The translations under genes were made by a program, and so were the position numbers. This document shows positions 9,532-18,146 of a stretch of DNA of 64,000 bases, piece after piece. Origin of the DNA: Anaerolineae bacterium (GTDB lineage: Bacteria > Chloroflexota > Anaerolineae > UBA4142 > SHND01); assembly GCA_021463195.1 (NCBI GenBank), contig JAJTXZ010000005.1, positions 1 through 64,000 on the forward strand. The letters run 5' to 3'. Every line of letters begins with the position of its first letter. Positions within the stretch are counted from its first letter, which is position 1. Under the pieces are notes generated by a model. The model had not been told where the DNA came from. It saw nothing but the letters and a program-made list of their open reading frames with translations, and searched no databases.

Positions 9532-10773
9532 CTATGTCGCGAAAGCCCACTCGCCCGCGCGCATCACTGGCTCGCGCGTATCGTCGGCGCCAATGCCATC
9601 CACATTGATTTGGTCCGAGCCCACCATAAAATCGAGATGCACCAATGAATCATTCGCGCCGTGCGCCGTCAATTCCTGGTCCGACATTTCAACGCCGCCT
9701 TGCAGACATTGGGCATAACACGAGCCGAGCGCCAAATGACTCGCCGCATTTTCATCAAACAGCGGATTGTAAAAGAACAGACCCAGTTTCGAGACGGGGC
9801 TGCTATGCGGCACCAACGCCACTTCGCCCAAGCGCGCCGCGCCGTCATCCGTCATGAGCAATTTTTCTAAAACGTCGCGATGTTGGTTCGCGCGGATTTG
9901 CACCACCCGACCGCCTTGAAAAGTCAGGACAAATTTTTCAATGACATTGCCGCGCACGGACAGCGGTTTAGAACTCGTGACAACGCCATCCACGCGTTCG
10001 CGATGCGGCAACGTAAAAATTTCTTCCGTTGGCGCATTGGCGACAAAAGTAATGCCGCCCGGCGTCGTATCGGTCACGCCAACCCACACATGTCCTTGCG
10101 GCAAACCGACGGTCAAATCCGTTTCGCCGCCATAGAAATGCAGCGCCGTATATTGCTTTTGATTCAAAATCGCGCGCCGCGCGCCCAAGTCTGCGGCGTG
10201 CGCGCGCCATGCGGCCACCGGATCCGGCTCATCCACGCGACACACGTAAAAAATCGCGTCCCATAAACGCGCGACGGCGTCTTGCTCTGACAGCGCGGGA
10301 AAGACGCGCTTGGCCCATGCCGGCACGGGCATGCCAATGCCTAACCAGTTGACTTGATTGCGGCGCACGGCATCCTGCACCGGTTTATTTTTTTCCGCCG
10401 CCACTTTTTGCGCGCGCGAAACAAATTCCAAGTCCAGCCCGCGCAACACATCGGGGTCTTGCGCGGTGATGGATAACAACGCGTCGCCGCGTTCCAAAGC
10501 GCGCTGCGCCAAGAGCGCAAACTCTTCCGGATATTCTTTCCACGAATCGCGCGGCGCGAATTCAAACCGAATGCGCGCGGCTTCGGAATCATTCCACAAA
10601 AATTGCACGAACGGCGAGCCGTTCAGATAAGCGTATTTAGAAATCACGCGCGCCAGCGGCGCGGCTTCTAACGGCGCGACGAGCGCCAGCCGTTGACCGC
10701 GCTGCACATTCAGCCACGCTTTGACGGCAAGTTCAGCATAACGTTCAAATCGAGTTTGAAAATCAGTTGGCAT
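9532..10773 (-). CDS. M29-family aminopeptidase
   Basis: 413 residues matching the thermophilic aminopeptidase T/AmpS/PepS family of two-metal exopeptidases, which release N-terminal residues from peptides in the cytoplasm. Typical family blocks are visible: the NEEIFT-like segment APTEEIFTLPHRERVDG, GEVALVPHSSPVS, LFDENAASHLALG with metal-binding Glu and His, and NDSLVHLDFMVGS near the C-terminus. Length is normal for the family (about 370-415). ATG 10773 is used. GAGGAG lies about 11 bases upstream, directly before an in-frame GTG that is too close to it to serve. The gene follows ileS across a very stable hairpin and may share its transcript. Confidence 0.9.
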   Translation of the reverse strand: MPTDFQTRFERYAELAVKAWLNVQRGQRLALVAPLEAAPLARVISKYAYLNGSPFVQFLWNDSEAARIRFEFAPRDSWKEYPEEFALLAQRALERGDALLSITAQDPDVLRGLDLEFVSRAQKVAAEKNKPVQDAVRRNQVNWLGIGMPVPAWAKRVFPALSEQDAVARLWDAIFYVCRVDEPDPVAAWRAHAADLGARRAILNQKQYTALHFYGGETDLTVGLPQGHVWVGVTDTTPGGITFVANAPTEEIFTLPHRERVDGVVTSSKPLSVRGNVIEKFVLTFQGGRVVQIRANQHRDVLEKLLMTDDGAARLGEVALVPHSSPVSKLGLFFYNPLFDENAASHLALGSCYAQCLQGGVEMSDQELTAHGANDSLVHLDFMVGSDQINVDGIGADDTREPVMRAGEWAFAT

Positions 10774-10798
10774 AATCGCATGCACTCCTCACATGCGC

Positions 10799-10847
10799 GT
10801 AGGATTATGGAATCCACGCGCGTCACGCGCGGTTTCCATAATCCTAC
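10799..10847. repeat. Strong inverted repeat between ileS and M29 peptidase
   Basis: 14-bp perfect arms (10799-10812 with 10834-10847) surround an inner CGCGCG-TCA-CGCGCG stem. No U-run follows on either strand, so it is not a standard terminator. An RNA processing or stability structure is possible. Confidence 0.7.
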
Positions 10848-10890
10848 TCTACACAAGCGCTGCCTCGCGCTATGATTTCAAGCAGCCGCC

Positions 10891-13800
10891 TCATACGCGC
10901 TTGATCGCGATTTTTAGCGGCGCGTCTTCAATTTGGATAGCGTTCACGACAAAAGCGGCGTCGCCCGCGCCCGCGCGCAAATCCGTCGTCAACGTTTCGC
11001 GCTGGATATATTCGCCAAACACGTTCAGCATCGTTTGTAGTTTCGCGCTGTCCGTTTCGTAACGCGTCATGATGCGGTCTTGAATGTCAAAGCCCGCGTC
11101 TTTACGCATCGTTTGCACGGCGCGCACAAATTCACGCGCGAGACCTTCTTGCACAAGTTCGGGCGTGAGCGCGGTGTCAATCGCGACCGTGATGCCTTCG
11201 TCGCTCGCGACGGCTAGACCTTCCGCCGCTTGGGTTTGCACGAGTAGTTCGTTGGGCGCAATGTCGAATGTTTCGCCTTCCACCTCAAGCGATACATTTT
11301 CACCCGCGCCGACGCGCCGCGCGATTTCCGACGCATTCTGCGCGTTCAGCGCCAGGCGCAGCGCGGGAAATTTTTTGCCGAATTTGGGTCCGAGCAATTT
11401 GTTATCCGGCAAAATTTTATATTTGACGATATCGCCTTCTTGCTGCGTCAGCACGAGCTCTTGCACGTTCAATTCGTCCTTGACGATTTCGACCAGTTCG
11501 TCGCTCAATGCCGTTTGATGCAAGCCCACAAACGCGAGCGCGCGGGCGAGCGGCTGACGCACTTTCAGATTGGAATTGCCGCGCGCGGACAAACCAAGGG
11601 ACGCGATGGTGCGCGCAAGTTTCATTTGCGAAAGTAACGCTTTGTTTTGGGTTGACGCGTCCGCTTGCGGATAATACGTCATGTGAACGGACTCGAACGC
11701 GTTGGCGTGCGCGTTGCGTACCAAGTTTTGGTACATGACTTCGGTGACGAATGGCGTAATCGGCGCGATGAGCCGTCCGAGTTTGACGAGAACGTGATAG
11801 AGCGTCGCATACGCAGAATTTTTGTCGGCGTCGAGTTGCCCGCGCCAAAAGCGGCGGCGCGAACGCCGCACGTACCAATTCGACAAATCGTCGAGAAACG
11901 CTTCCACCGCGTCGGTTGCCGTGAGCGAATCGGATTGTTCTAACGCCTCTGTCACAGCTGCCACGATTTGATTCAAGCGCGCGAGAATCCATTGGTCGAG
12001 AACATTTTCCGATTGGGGCGTCGCGCCTTCGGGAAACTTGGGATCGAAATTGTCTTGCGACGGTTGCCAATCGTCGAGCAGCGCATAGGAAACGAAAAAG
12101 TTGTACACATTCCACAAGGGAATGAGAAAACGTCTTCGCACTTTGTCCGCGCGATGATAGCCGAACAAGAGATTCGCTTCGGGGCGATGATTGGCGTAGA
12201 GCCAACGCATCACGTCAACGCCCATGATGTCGGCGGCTTGATTGAATTCAATCATGTTGCCCGAACTTTTGTGCATGGGCTTGCCGTCTTCGGCGAGCAA
12301 GGTCGCGTAGCCAAAATTCTCCAAGAACGGCGGCGAGTTATCAATCACTGTCGCCATTGCGAGCAATGAATAGAACCAGTTGCGAAATTGTCCGGGAAAC
12401 GATTCGCTAATCCAATCGGCGGGATACCATTTGCGCCAGTATTCGCGGTTGGCGCGATATTGCAGCGTGCTGAAAGGAACGATGCCCGCGTCGAGCCACG
12501 GATTGCCCACTTCGTCCACGCGCGTCATTTTGCCGCCGCACGCGTCGCATTTCAATTTCACCGCGTCAATGTACGGACGATGCGGCGTGTGCCCTTGAAA
12601 TGTTTCCCAACCTTCCACCGCGAGGTCCTTTAATTCTTTTTCATCACCCACCACTTTATAGGCGTGACAATCATCGCACAGCCAGATTGGCAGCGCGAGA
12701 CCGTAATAGCGTTTTTTGGAAATCATCCAATCGTGCATGTTCTTGAGCCAATCGAGTTCGCGGTCGAGTCCGAATGATGGAATCCATTTGATTTGTTCCG
12801 TTACCTCCATCATTTTGCCGCGCAGCTCTTCCATGCTGATAAACCATTCGTCCACGAGACGATAGACGAGCGGCGTTTTGCAGCGCCAACAAATCGGGTA
12901 ACGATGCGGATACGCTTCGACGCGATACAATAAATTTTTCGCGCGCAAATTTTCTAAAATCGCGTCGGCGACGGAATCCTGCACAACACCATTTGGGAAA
13001 TCGGTGAACGGCAGCGTTGTCACTTGTTTACCGCTCAACCAATCGAAACCATCAACGAAAACGCCTTCATCGTCCAACGGCGCGACGAGCGGCAAATGCA
13101 GTTGTCTGCCCAACTTGTAATCTTCTGCGCCGCAACCGGGCGCAATATGCACAATGCCTGTGCCTTCGGCTTCGCTCACCTCATCCCAAAGAATGACGCG
13201 GTGCGCGTCCTTGGCAGAAACATTTACATCTCGCACAAGTTCGCGCAGTTCGGTGTTGCCGCCGATTTCGTTTTCCGCAGGCAATTCATCAAAGGGTCCG
13301 TCATACGTCCACCCTTCCATCTCCGCGCCCTTGAACTCGCGCACCACCTCATATTTTCCTTGAAGCATGTGCGTCGTGCCTTTGCTCAAGAAAAATGTTT
13401 CGTCGCCTTGTTTCACTTGAACATACGTGAGTTCGGGACCAACTGCCGCCGCGACGTTGCTTGTCAATGTCCACGGCGTCGTTGTCCAAACGAGCAATGA
13501 TTCTTTGTCGCGTCCGCGTAACGGAAATTTCAACGTGACACCTTGATGCGAGAGTTCCGCGTAACCGTCGGTGACGATTTCGTGTTGGCTGATGCCGGTC
13601 GCGCAGCGCGGGCACCACGGCATCACATCCGCGCCGCGATAGAGCCAATCGTTCTCCCAACATTTTTTGAGGAACGTCCAAATCATGTAATTGTTTTCGT
13701 TCGAGAACGTGAAATAGCTGCCGCCGAGTTCGGGCAAGCCAAGTCGTCCGACGATTTGTTCAACAGTATCGGTGACGGGTCCCTCGGGTCCTTGAACCGT

Positions 13801-14298
13801 AATCACCTCTTGCGAATTTGTCACGAGTTTGTCTGCGAGCGCGTTCAACTCGCCCGAATCGTTCCAGTCCATCCAATAACCAAGCCGAATGGATTGGTCA
13901 GTCTGGACACCCGCGTAGCGCAGCACGCGCTCTTTGCACTTGCTCACAAATTCCGCGAGCCCGAATGCTTCGATGTCTTTTTTGGATTTGAAACCGAGCG
14001 CTTTTTCAACTTCGACCTCAACCCAAAGTCCCTGACAATCAAAGCCGTTTTGATAGCGCAATTCGCGCCCGCGCATCGTCCAAAAGCGGCTGTACAAATC
14101 TTTGTACGAGCGTCCCCAGCCGTGATGCGCGCCCATCGGATTGTTCGCGGTGATGGGTCCGTCAATAAACGACCATTTTTCTTCGCCCTTGTGTAACGTA
14201 CGCGTTTGTTCAAACGCTTGCGACTCGCGCCAAAATTCGAGAATCGCGCGCTCTTGCGCGGAAAAATCTACTTGGGCTTTGACTTCTTGAAAAGGCAT
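10891..14298 (-). CDS. ileS: Isoleucyl-tRNA synthetase
   Basis: 1,135 residues, a class I synthetase that charges tRNA-Ile in the cytoplasm. The HIGH-equivalent is MGAHHG in the segment GPITANNPMGAHHGWGR. The KMSKS-equivalent is MHKSSGN within GKPMHKSSGNMI. The long CP1 editing insert (about residues 200-440) and C-terminal anticodon-binding domain with an extended tail match the IleRS2-like subclass, which tends to resist mupirocin; resistance itself is inference. The start is supported by GAGGTGAC just upstream. It lies 35 bases after the Nudix gene on the same strand, so the two are probably cotranscribed. No T-box leader precedes it, unlike the AlaX gene nearby. Confidence 0.95.
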   Translation of the reverse strand: MPFQEVKAQVDFSAQERAILEFWRESQAFEQTRTLHKGEEKWSFIDGPITANNPMGAHHGWGRSYKDLYSRFWTMRGRELRYQNGFDCQGLWVEVEVEKALGFKSKKDIEAFGLAEFVSKCKERVLRYAGVQTDQSIRLGYWMDWNDSGELNALADKLVTNSQEVITVQGPEGPVTDTVEQIVGRLGLPELGGSYFTFSNENNYMIWTFLKKCWENDWLYRGADVMPWCPRCATGISQHEIVTDGYAELSHQGVTLKFPLRGRDKESLLVWTTTPWTLTSNVAAAVGPELTYVQVKQGDETFFLSKGTTHMLQGKYEVVREFKGAEMEGWTYDGPFDELPAENEIGGNTELRELVRDVNVSAKDAHRVILWDEVSEAEGTGIVHIAPGCGAEDYKLGRQLHLPLVAPLDDEGVFVDGFDWLSGKQVTTLPFTDFPNGVVQDSVADAILENLRAKNLLYRVEAYPHRYPICWRCKTPLVYRLVDEWFISMEELRGKMMEVTEQIKWIPSFGLDRELDWLKNMHDWMISKKRYYGLALPIWLCDDCHAYKVVGDEKELKDLAVEGWETFQGHTPHRPYIDAVKLKCDACGGKMTRVDEVGNPWLDAGIVPFSTLQYRANREYWRKWYPADWISESFPGQFRNWFYSLLAMATVIDNSPPFLENFGYATLLAEDGKPMHKSSGNMIEFNQAADIMGVDVMRWLYANHRPEANLLFGYHRADKVRRRFLIPLWNVYNFFVSYALLDDWQPSQDNFDPKFPEGATPQSENVLDQWILARLNQIVAAVTEALEQSDSLTATDAVEAFLDDLSNWYVRRSRRRFWRGQLDADKNSAYATLYHVLVKLGRLIAPITPFVTEVMYQNLVRNAHANAFESVHMTYYPQADASTQNKALLSQMKLARTIASLGLSARGNSNLKVRQPLARALAFVGLHQTALSDELVEIVKDELNVQELVLTQQEGDIVKYKILPDNKLLGPKFGKKFPALRLALNAQNASEIARRVGAGENVSLEVEGETFDIAPNELLVQTQAAEGLAVASDEGITVAIDTALTPELVQEGLAREFVRAVQTMRKDAGFDIQDRIMTRYETDSAKLQTMLNVFGEYIQRETLTTDLRAGAGDAAFVVNAIQIEDAPLKIAIKRV

Positions 14299-14333
14299 AT
14301 GTCACCTCGACGTTGCAGCTTGCGAATTGTCTT

Positions 14334-14831
14334 TTAGATGTCGCTCGATTTTTTCAGATCTTGCATCACGCGCAGTTGATGCTCAAAGGCAAACTCGTTT
14401 GGCAAATCATCCAGCGCGCGCCATTCCAACGCGGCGACATCATCCATCGCGCGCAATGCGCCGCCAATCGCTTCGGCAAGATAATACATGATTACCATTG
14501 GCGCGCCGTCCGCGCCATACGAATCCATATAGATTCCCAATAAACCTGTCAAACGAACCGTCAAGCCCGTTTCTTCTAAAAGTTCGCGGCGCGCGCCATC
14601 CTCCGGATGTTCCCCCGCTTCGAGAAAGCCGCCCGGAACATCCCAAAATCCTTGGCGCGGTTCGACCGCGCGCCGCGCGAGCAGCACGCGTCCGTTTTGC
14701 ATGACCAGCGCGCACGCGCACGGTTTAGAATTGTGATAATGCCAAGTGTGACAACGCGCGCAGCGCTGCGGCGCAAACGCGACGCCCTGCTCCAGTCGCG
14801 CGCCGCAATCGGCGCAAAAAAAATATTGCAT
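14334..14831 (-). CDS. Nudix hydrolase with N-terminal zinc ribbon
   Basis: 165 residues. Cys6, Cys9, Cys24 and Cys27 form a zinc ribbon like that of NADH pyrophosphatase (NudC). The Nudix box G-x5-E-x7-RELLEETGL follows, so a magnesium-dependent pyrophosphatase acting on a nucleoside diphosphate derivative is likely. The substrate is unknown. The NudC-specific SQPWPFPxS motif is not seen. ATG 14831 is chosen; an in-frame TTG at 14855 would add eight residues without a better ribosome site. It is the upstream partner of ileS. Divergent from the diguanylate cyclase gene, with about 110 bases between them. Confidence 0.85.
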   Translation of the reverse strand: MQYFFCADCGARLEQGVAFAPQRCARCHTWHYHNSKPCACALVMQNGRVLLARRAVEPRQGFWDVPGGFLEAGEHPEDGARRELLEETGLTVRLTGLLGIYMDSYGADGAPMVIMYYLAEAIGGALRAMDDVAALEWRALDDLPNEFAFEHQLRVMQDLKKSSDI

Positions 14832-14944
14832 TTTTGTATCGCTCAAATCGTTCAAATTGGTTTATAATCTATTCATCAAGCATGTTCGATGCTTTGTCTA
14901 AATATTCTAGCTTGTAGGCGCGATAATTTTTTGGAGCAAGCGCA

Positions 14945-16027
14945 ATGCTAAAACGCCAATCTAGCTCGTTTGTCGAGAGCATGGTCTCTTGGTTTCAACT
15001 TACCAACTCGGTCCCACGACCCAAACGCCACATTTTTATCGCGATGATGTCGTTGGGCGCGGGATTTTTATTTCTCAACCTTGTTTTTGCCGCGACATTC
15101 GCAATGGACCGCGTAGACTTTGCCCTCAACGCGGTCATGCTGCTAACGCTTGTCACAGCCGCCATTCTCTTGTGGCGTCATGTTCAGCATCAAGAACTCT
15201 TGTTACTGTGCTTGTATCTCTTTGCCGCGCTGTATATCGTCGCCTTGATGACCAATTACACTCTCCGCATGTTGCCGCAGCGTCAAGAGCCAAGTCTGCT
15301 AGAGTGCGTGGCGCCATGGATGCTCTGGCTCGTCGTTTTGGATGTTGGATGCTTTTTCACGTTTCGCGCGCTGACCGCTTTACGCCTAGCTCTCATTATG
15401 GCGGGCATCGCTGTTTTTGGCGCATTCAGTATCGTATGGCACAGTCTCCCCATCGAAATGTCTGCCGCGCACGATATTTTAGCGCTGAGTTTAGCGAACG
15501 GGCTGGTTGTGCTATTTGTTTATCAAATGGCGCGCGCGCAAGAACACAGTTCGCAGACCGATTTCTTGACCGGCTTGCCCAATCGTATGCGCGGTTATAG
15601 CATATTATCCGCCGAATTAGAACGCGCCGAACGTTATCAAAAAATCTTTAGCGTCATCCTTTTCGATTTGGACAATTTCAAGCAGGTCAATGACCGTTTT
15701 GGGCATCCCGCCGGCGACGCAATCTTGCGCGACTTTACAAATTTTACGCAGCAACATATTCGCCGTTCCGACCTGTTCGCGCGTTGGGGCGGCGAAGAAT
15801 TTATTCTCATCATGCCCGAAAGCGATTTAGCCTCGGGCCGTCTAAAAGCCGATTATTTGCGCCAACAAATCAAAAATCGCGCGTTTCATCAAGGCATCCG
15901 CATCACATCAAGTTTTGGCGTAACCGCGTATTATCCGCGTGACACAACCCAGTCACTCTTGGAACGCGCCGATGCCGCGCTCTATCGCGCCAAAGCCAAC
16001 GGACGAAATTGTGTCGAGGTGGAATGA
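14945..16027 (+). CDS. Membrane-bound diguanylate cyclase (GGDEF)
   Basis: 360 residues. The N-terminal half holds about six hydrophobic helices (roughly residues 30-195) with no recognised sensor family. The C-terminal GGDEF domain has the active-site signature GGEEF near residue 281, an accepted active variant. Five residues before it is RRSD, matching the RxxD product-inhibition site. It should make cyclic di-GMP from two GTP at the membrane, with feedback inhibition. The start is backed by GGAGC eight bases before ATG. A TATAAT at 14863-14868 could be its -10 box, although no convincing -35 was seen. No phosphodiesterase or PilZ gene is in the window. Confidence 0.92.
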   Translation: MLKRQSSSFVESMVSWFQLTNSVPRPKRHIFIAMMSLGAGFLFLNLVFAATFAMDRVDFALNAVMLLTLVTAAILLWRHVQHQELLLLCLYLFAALYIVALMTNYTLRMLPQRQEPSLLECVAPWMLWLVVLDVGCFFTFRALTALRLALIMAGIAVFGAFSIVWHSLPIEMSAAHDILALSLANGLVVLFVYQMARAQEHSSQTDFLTGLPNRMRGYSILSAELERAERYQKIFSVILFDLDNFKQVNDRFGHPAGDAILRDFTNFTQQHIRRSDLFARWGGEEFILIMPESDLASGRLKADYLRQQIKNRAFHQGIRITSSFGVTAYYPRDTTQSLLERADAALYRAKANGRNCVEVE

Positions 16028-16029
16028 GA

Positions 16030-16130
16030 AAGTGGAGATTGGAGATTGAAGATTGGGGATTGAAAATATTCAGTCTGAATTTCTCGTCTCACTTCTCCCG
16101 TCTCTAGTCTCCAATCTCTATCCTCAACCG
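16030..16130. repeat. Degenerate purine/pyrimidine heptamer repeats
   Basis: The gap after the diguanylate cyclase gene holds several GGAGATT-like heptamers. Complementary CTCCAATCTC blocks at about 16107-16121 make a loose inverted repeat. The second half overlaps the end of the alaX gene. Confidence 0.45.
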
Positions 16131-16814
16131 CTTGTTAATTTTCCCTTTGCTCTCGTGTCCCACCACACGAATCGTCCCCACTTCACGCGTGTTCGCCACA
16201 TGCGTTCCGCCATCCGCTTGCAAATCCAAGCCAACAATCTCCACCACGCGCACTTGTTCGATGCCTGCCGGCAATAAATTTATTTTCGTCCGAATCAAAT
16301 CGGGAATTTCAAACGCTTTGGCGCGCGGCAAAATTTTCACGCGCACATCGCGCGCGGCGGCGACTTCGGCATTGATGCGCTCTTCAACCTCGTGCGCGAA
16401 TTCAGCGCTCATGCGGTCAAACTCAAAATCCATGCGCGCCGCCAACGGCTCCATATCGCCGCCCGTCACCGACGCGCCATAATCGCGAAAGATGACGCCG
16501 CACAAAATATGCAGCGCCGTATGCGTACGCATCAACTTGTAACGGCGGACCCAATCCACCGCGCCGCGCAACGTGTCGCCCGCTTCCAACCCCGCGCTGT
16601 CGAGTTGATGCCACACTTGGTCGCCTTGCTTTTTGGAATCCAGCACGCGGAACGTCACGCCATTCCCCATCAGAATTCCAAAATCGCTCGGCTGTCCGCC
16701 GCTGCGCGCATACAACGCGGTGCGGTCCAACGCGACGCGTTCCGCGTCAACCGCAGCGACGGTCGCATCAAATTCTCGCAAATACGCGTCAGAATGATAA
16801 AGCAGCTCGGTCAT
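16104..16814 (-). CDS. alaX: Free-standing alanyl-tRNA editing protein (AlaX)
   Basis: 236 residues, homologous to the AlaRS editing domain plus its preceding beta-barrel (AlaX-M type). Such proteins hydrolyse mischarged Ser- or Gly-tRNA-Ala in trans. His98 and His102 form the HxxxH zinc motif. The second metal motif reads DGGTH, with Asp201 where AlaRS has Cys, and His205. ATG 16814 has AAGGA nine bases upstream. The gene is preceded by a complete T-box leader with its own promoter and terminator, so synthesis should rise when a cognate tRNA is uncharged. That is unusual for an editing enzyme, since T-boxes normally precede synthetases, biosynthesis or transport genes. Confidence 0.9.
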   Translation of the reverse strand: MTELLYHSDAYLREFDATVAAVDAERVALDRTALYARSGGQPSDFGILMGNGVTFRVLDSKKQGDQVWHQLDSAGLEAGDTLRGAVDWVRRYKLMRTHTALHILCGVIFRDYGASVTGGDMEPLAARMDFEFDRMSAEFAHEVEERINAEVAAARDVRVKILPRAKAFEIPDLIRTKINLLPAGIEQVRVVEIVGLDLQADGGTHVANTREVGTIRVVGHESKGKINKRLRIEIGD

Positions 16815-16833
16815 GGTAGAACGTCCTTGAAAC

Positions 16834-17138
16834 AAAAACCTCTCGCCCGAAATCGGGACGAGAGGTCATTCAGAAAAAACTTGCGAATTCTCCCGCGGTA
16901 CCACCCGCGTTGATGATGTTACAAAACATCACCCACTTTATCGGATACAAACATATCCGCGTTCCGTTAACGGGGAACGATGCCGTTTCAACCTACTTGC
17001 GCGTGTGCGCTTTCAATGAAAAGCTCGGGAAGGATTTTCGGCGCTCCTCTGTTGCGCGGCTTGCACCGATTGACGCCCTGGCGTCACCGCGCTCGCTAAA
17101 ACAATCCAGAACGCTTACTCGTTTCCGTCATCGCCAAT
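16834..17138 (-). promoter_or_regulatory. T-box riboswitch leader of alaX
   Basis: The minus strand holds the T-box signature GGGTGGTACCGCG at 16894-16906. It is followed by the terminator CCTCTCG...CGAGAGG-TTTTTG (16834-16865). Upstream, Stem I hallmarks are present: GATGACGG...CGAGTA near the base, AGCGAGC and GGTGCAAGCC in the distal part. The specifier codon could not be fixed. Hand-folding puts the specifier loop around GCGCCGAAAATCC (about 17044-17032), and no Ala codon sits in an obvious position there. Confidence 0.9.
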
Positions 17139-17144
17139 TTCACA

Positions 17145-17173
17145 AGTATATGTAGCACATGAACGCATGTCAA
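17145..17173 (-). promoter_or_regulatory. Promoter of T-box/alaX transcript
   Basis: On the minus strand, TTGACA (17168-17173), exactly 17 bases and TATACT (17145-17150). The start should be near 17138, which matches the beginning of the T-box leader. The 170 bases further upstream, to the aat stop, contain a perfect 20-bp palindrome at 17280-17299 and nothing coding. Confidence 0.8.
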
Positions 17174-17346
17174 ATCGCGCGCACGCAAGGAGTGTAGTTC
17201 ACATTGGGGGTCAGTTTGTAGGCGAATCCAATTCGCGCCAACAAATACACGAAACGCTCCTGCGGACGTTCCCGCGATTGCGCCTGCGCGCGCAGGCGCC
17301 AAAAGCCGTGCCTATGTATTCGGCAATGGCGCGATGGGACACTCGC

Positions 17347-18036
17347 TTATTCACTACGCGACAATACATTCCAGCTCGTTTGCGTTTGGACCGCGCGCTC
17401 TAGCCGATTCAAATACTCCAAACGAGAAATTTCATGCGCGCCCAATGAGGCGGTGTGCGGCGTCAAGATTTGAATATCGAGCAGTTGAAAATTATTCGCG
17501 CGTAACGTTTCTACCAAAACGAACAGCGCGACTTTGGACGCGTCTGTTGCGGTGTGAAACATTGACTCGGCGGAAAAAAGACCATTGACCGCCACGCCAA
17601 AAATTCCGCCGACTAGTTTTTCATTCAACCAACATTCAACGCTGTGCGCGTGTCCCAATTCATGCAATCCCGCGAACGCGCGCCGAAACGGGCGCGAAAT
17701 CCAAACCCCATCGCCCGCATGACGCGGCTGCGCGCAGCCGGCAACCACCGCGCTAAAAGCACAGTCAATTTTTATTTCAAAAGGACGCGTTTTGATTTTG
17801 CGCGCGAGCCGTTTTGATATACGCAGTTTATCGAGCGGAATAATCGCGCGCGGATCGGGCGACCACCACGTTACGGGATTCGCCGACCACGCGAACAAAC
17901 CTTTGCGGTAACCTGTCAACATCAATGTCGGAGAGAGTTCCGAACCGATTGCAACGGGTTCGTCCGTTGGGCCAAAACGCGGGTTTGGAAGTTCGTCGCC
18001 GACTTCGAGAATCGTGATACCGCGATGATAACGCAT
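17347..18036 (-). CDS. aat: Leucyl/phenylalanyl-tRNA--protein transferase
   Basis: 229 residues. The enzyme adds Leu or Phe from tRNA to proteins with N-terminal Lys or Arg, marking them for ClpS/ClpAP. Family blocks are clear: YRKGLFAWSA, WWSPDPRAIIP, ELGHAHSVECW, LVGGIFGVAVNGLFSAESMF, SKVAL and TPHTASLGA. ATG 18036 is chosen because family homology begins there. The open frame runs another 29 codons upstream, but through a miniature mobile element (18052-18146). Because that element lies 16 bases before the ATG, the original promoter or ribosome site of aat has probably been displaced. No good Shine-Dalgarno is visible. Confidence 0.9.
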   Translation of the reverse strand: MRYHRGITILEVGDELPNPRFGPTDEPVAIGSELSPTLMLTGYRKGLFAWSANPVTWWSPDPRAIIPLDKLRISKRLARKIKTRPFEIKIDCAFSAVVAGCAQPRHAGDGVWISRPFRRAFAGLHELGHAHSVECWLNEKLVGGIFGVAVNGLFSAESMFHTATDASKVALFVLVETLRANNFQLLDIQILTPHTASLGAHEISRLEYLNRLERAVQTQTSWNVLSRSE

Positions 18037-18051
18037 GTCTGTATTTTGCAC

Positions 18052-18146
18052 TAGAGCGAATTCCACTTTGATTGGCGGGCAAACCTTTCGGGTTTCCGAA
18101 AACTCGAAAGGTCTTTTGCCCACATACGAATTAGGAATCCGCTTTA
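18052..18146. mobile_element. Miniature inverted-repeat element, copy 1 (95 bp)
   Basis: Ends are TAGAGCGAATTCC and, inverted, GGAATCCGCTTTA. The centre is a hairpin ACCTTTCGGG...CCGAAAGGT. Three more copies lie at 34941, 51195 and 58697. The TAA stop of the neighbouring dehydrogenase (18144-18146) lies in the right terminus. Confidence 0.85.

Noticed and set aside
10891-14298. T-box before ileS or aspS
   Set aside because: The GGGTGGTACCGCG-type signature occurs only before alaX; ileS follows the Nudix gene by 35 bases.
16910-17155. Plus-strand open frame of 81 codons
   Set aside because: It lies wholly inside the T-box leader, which explains the sequence better.
17280-17299. 20-bp perfect palindrome GCGCCTGC/GCGCGCAGGCGC
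   Set aside because: It is built from GC-rich words that are abundant in this genome and has no adjoining signal, so no function is assigned.
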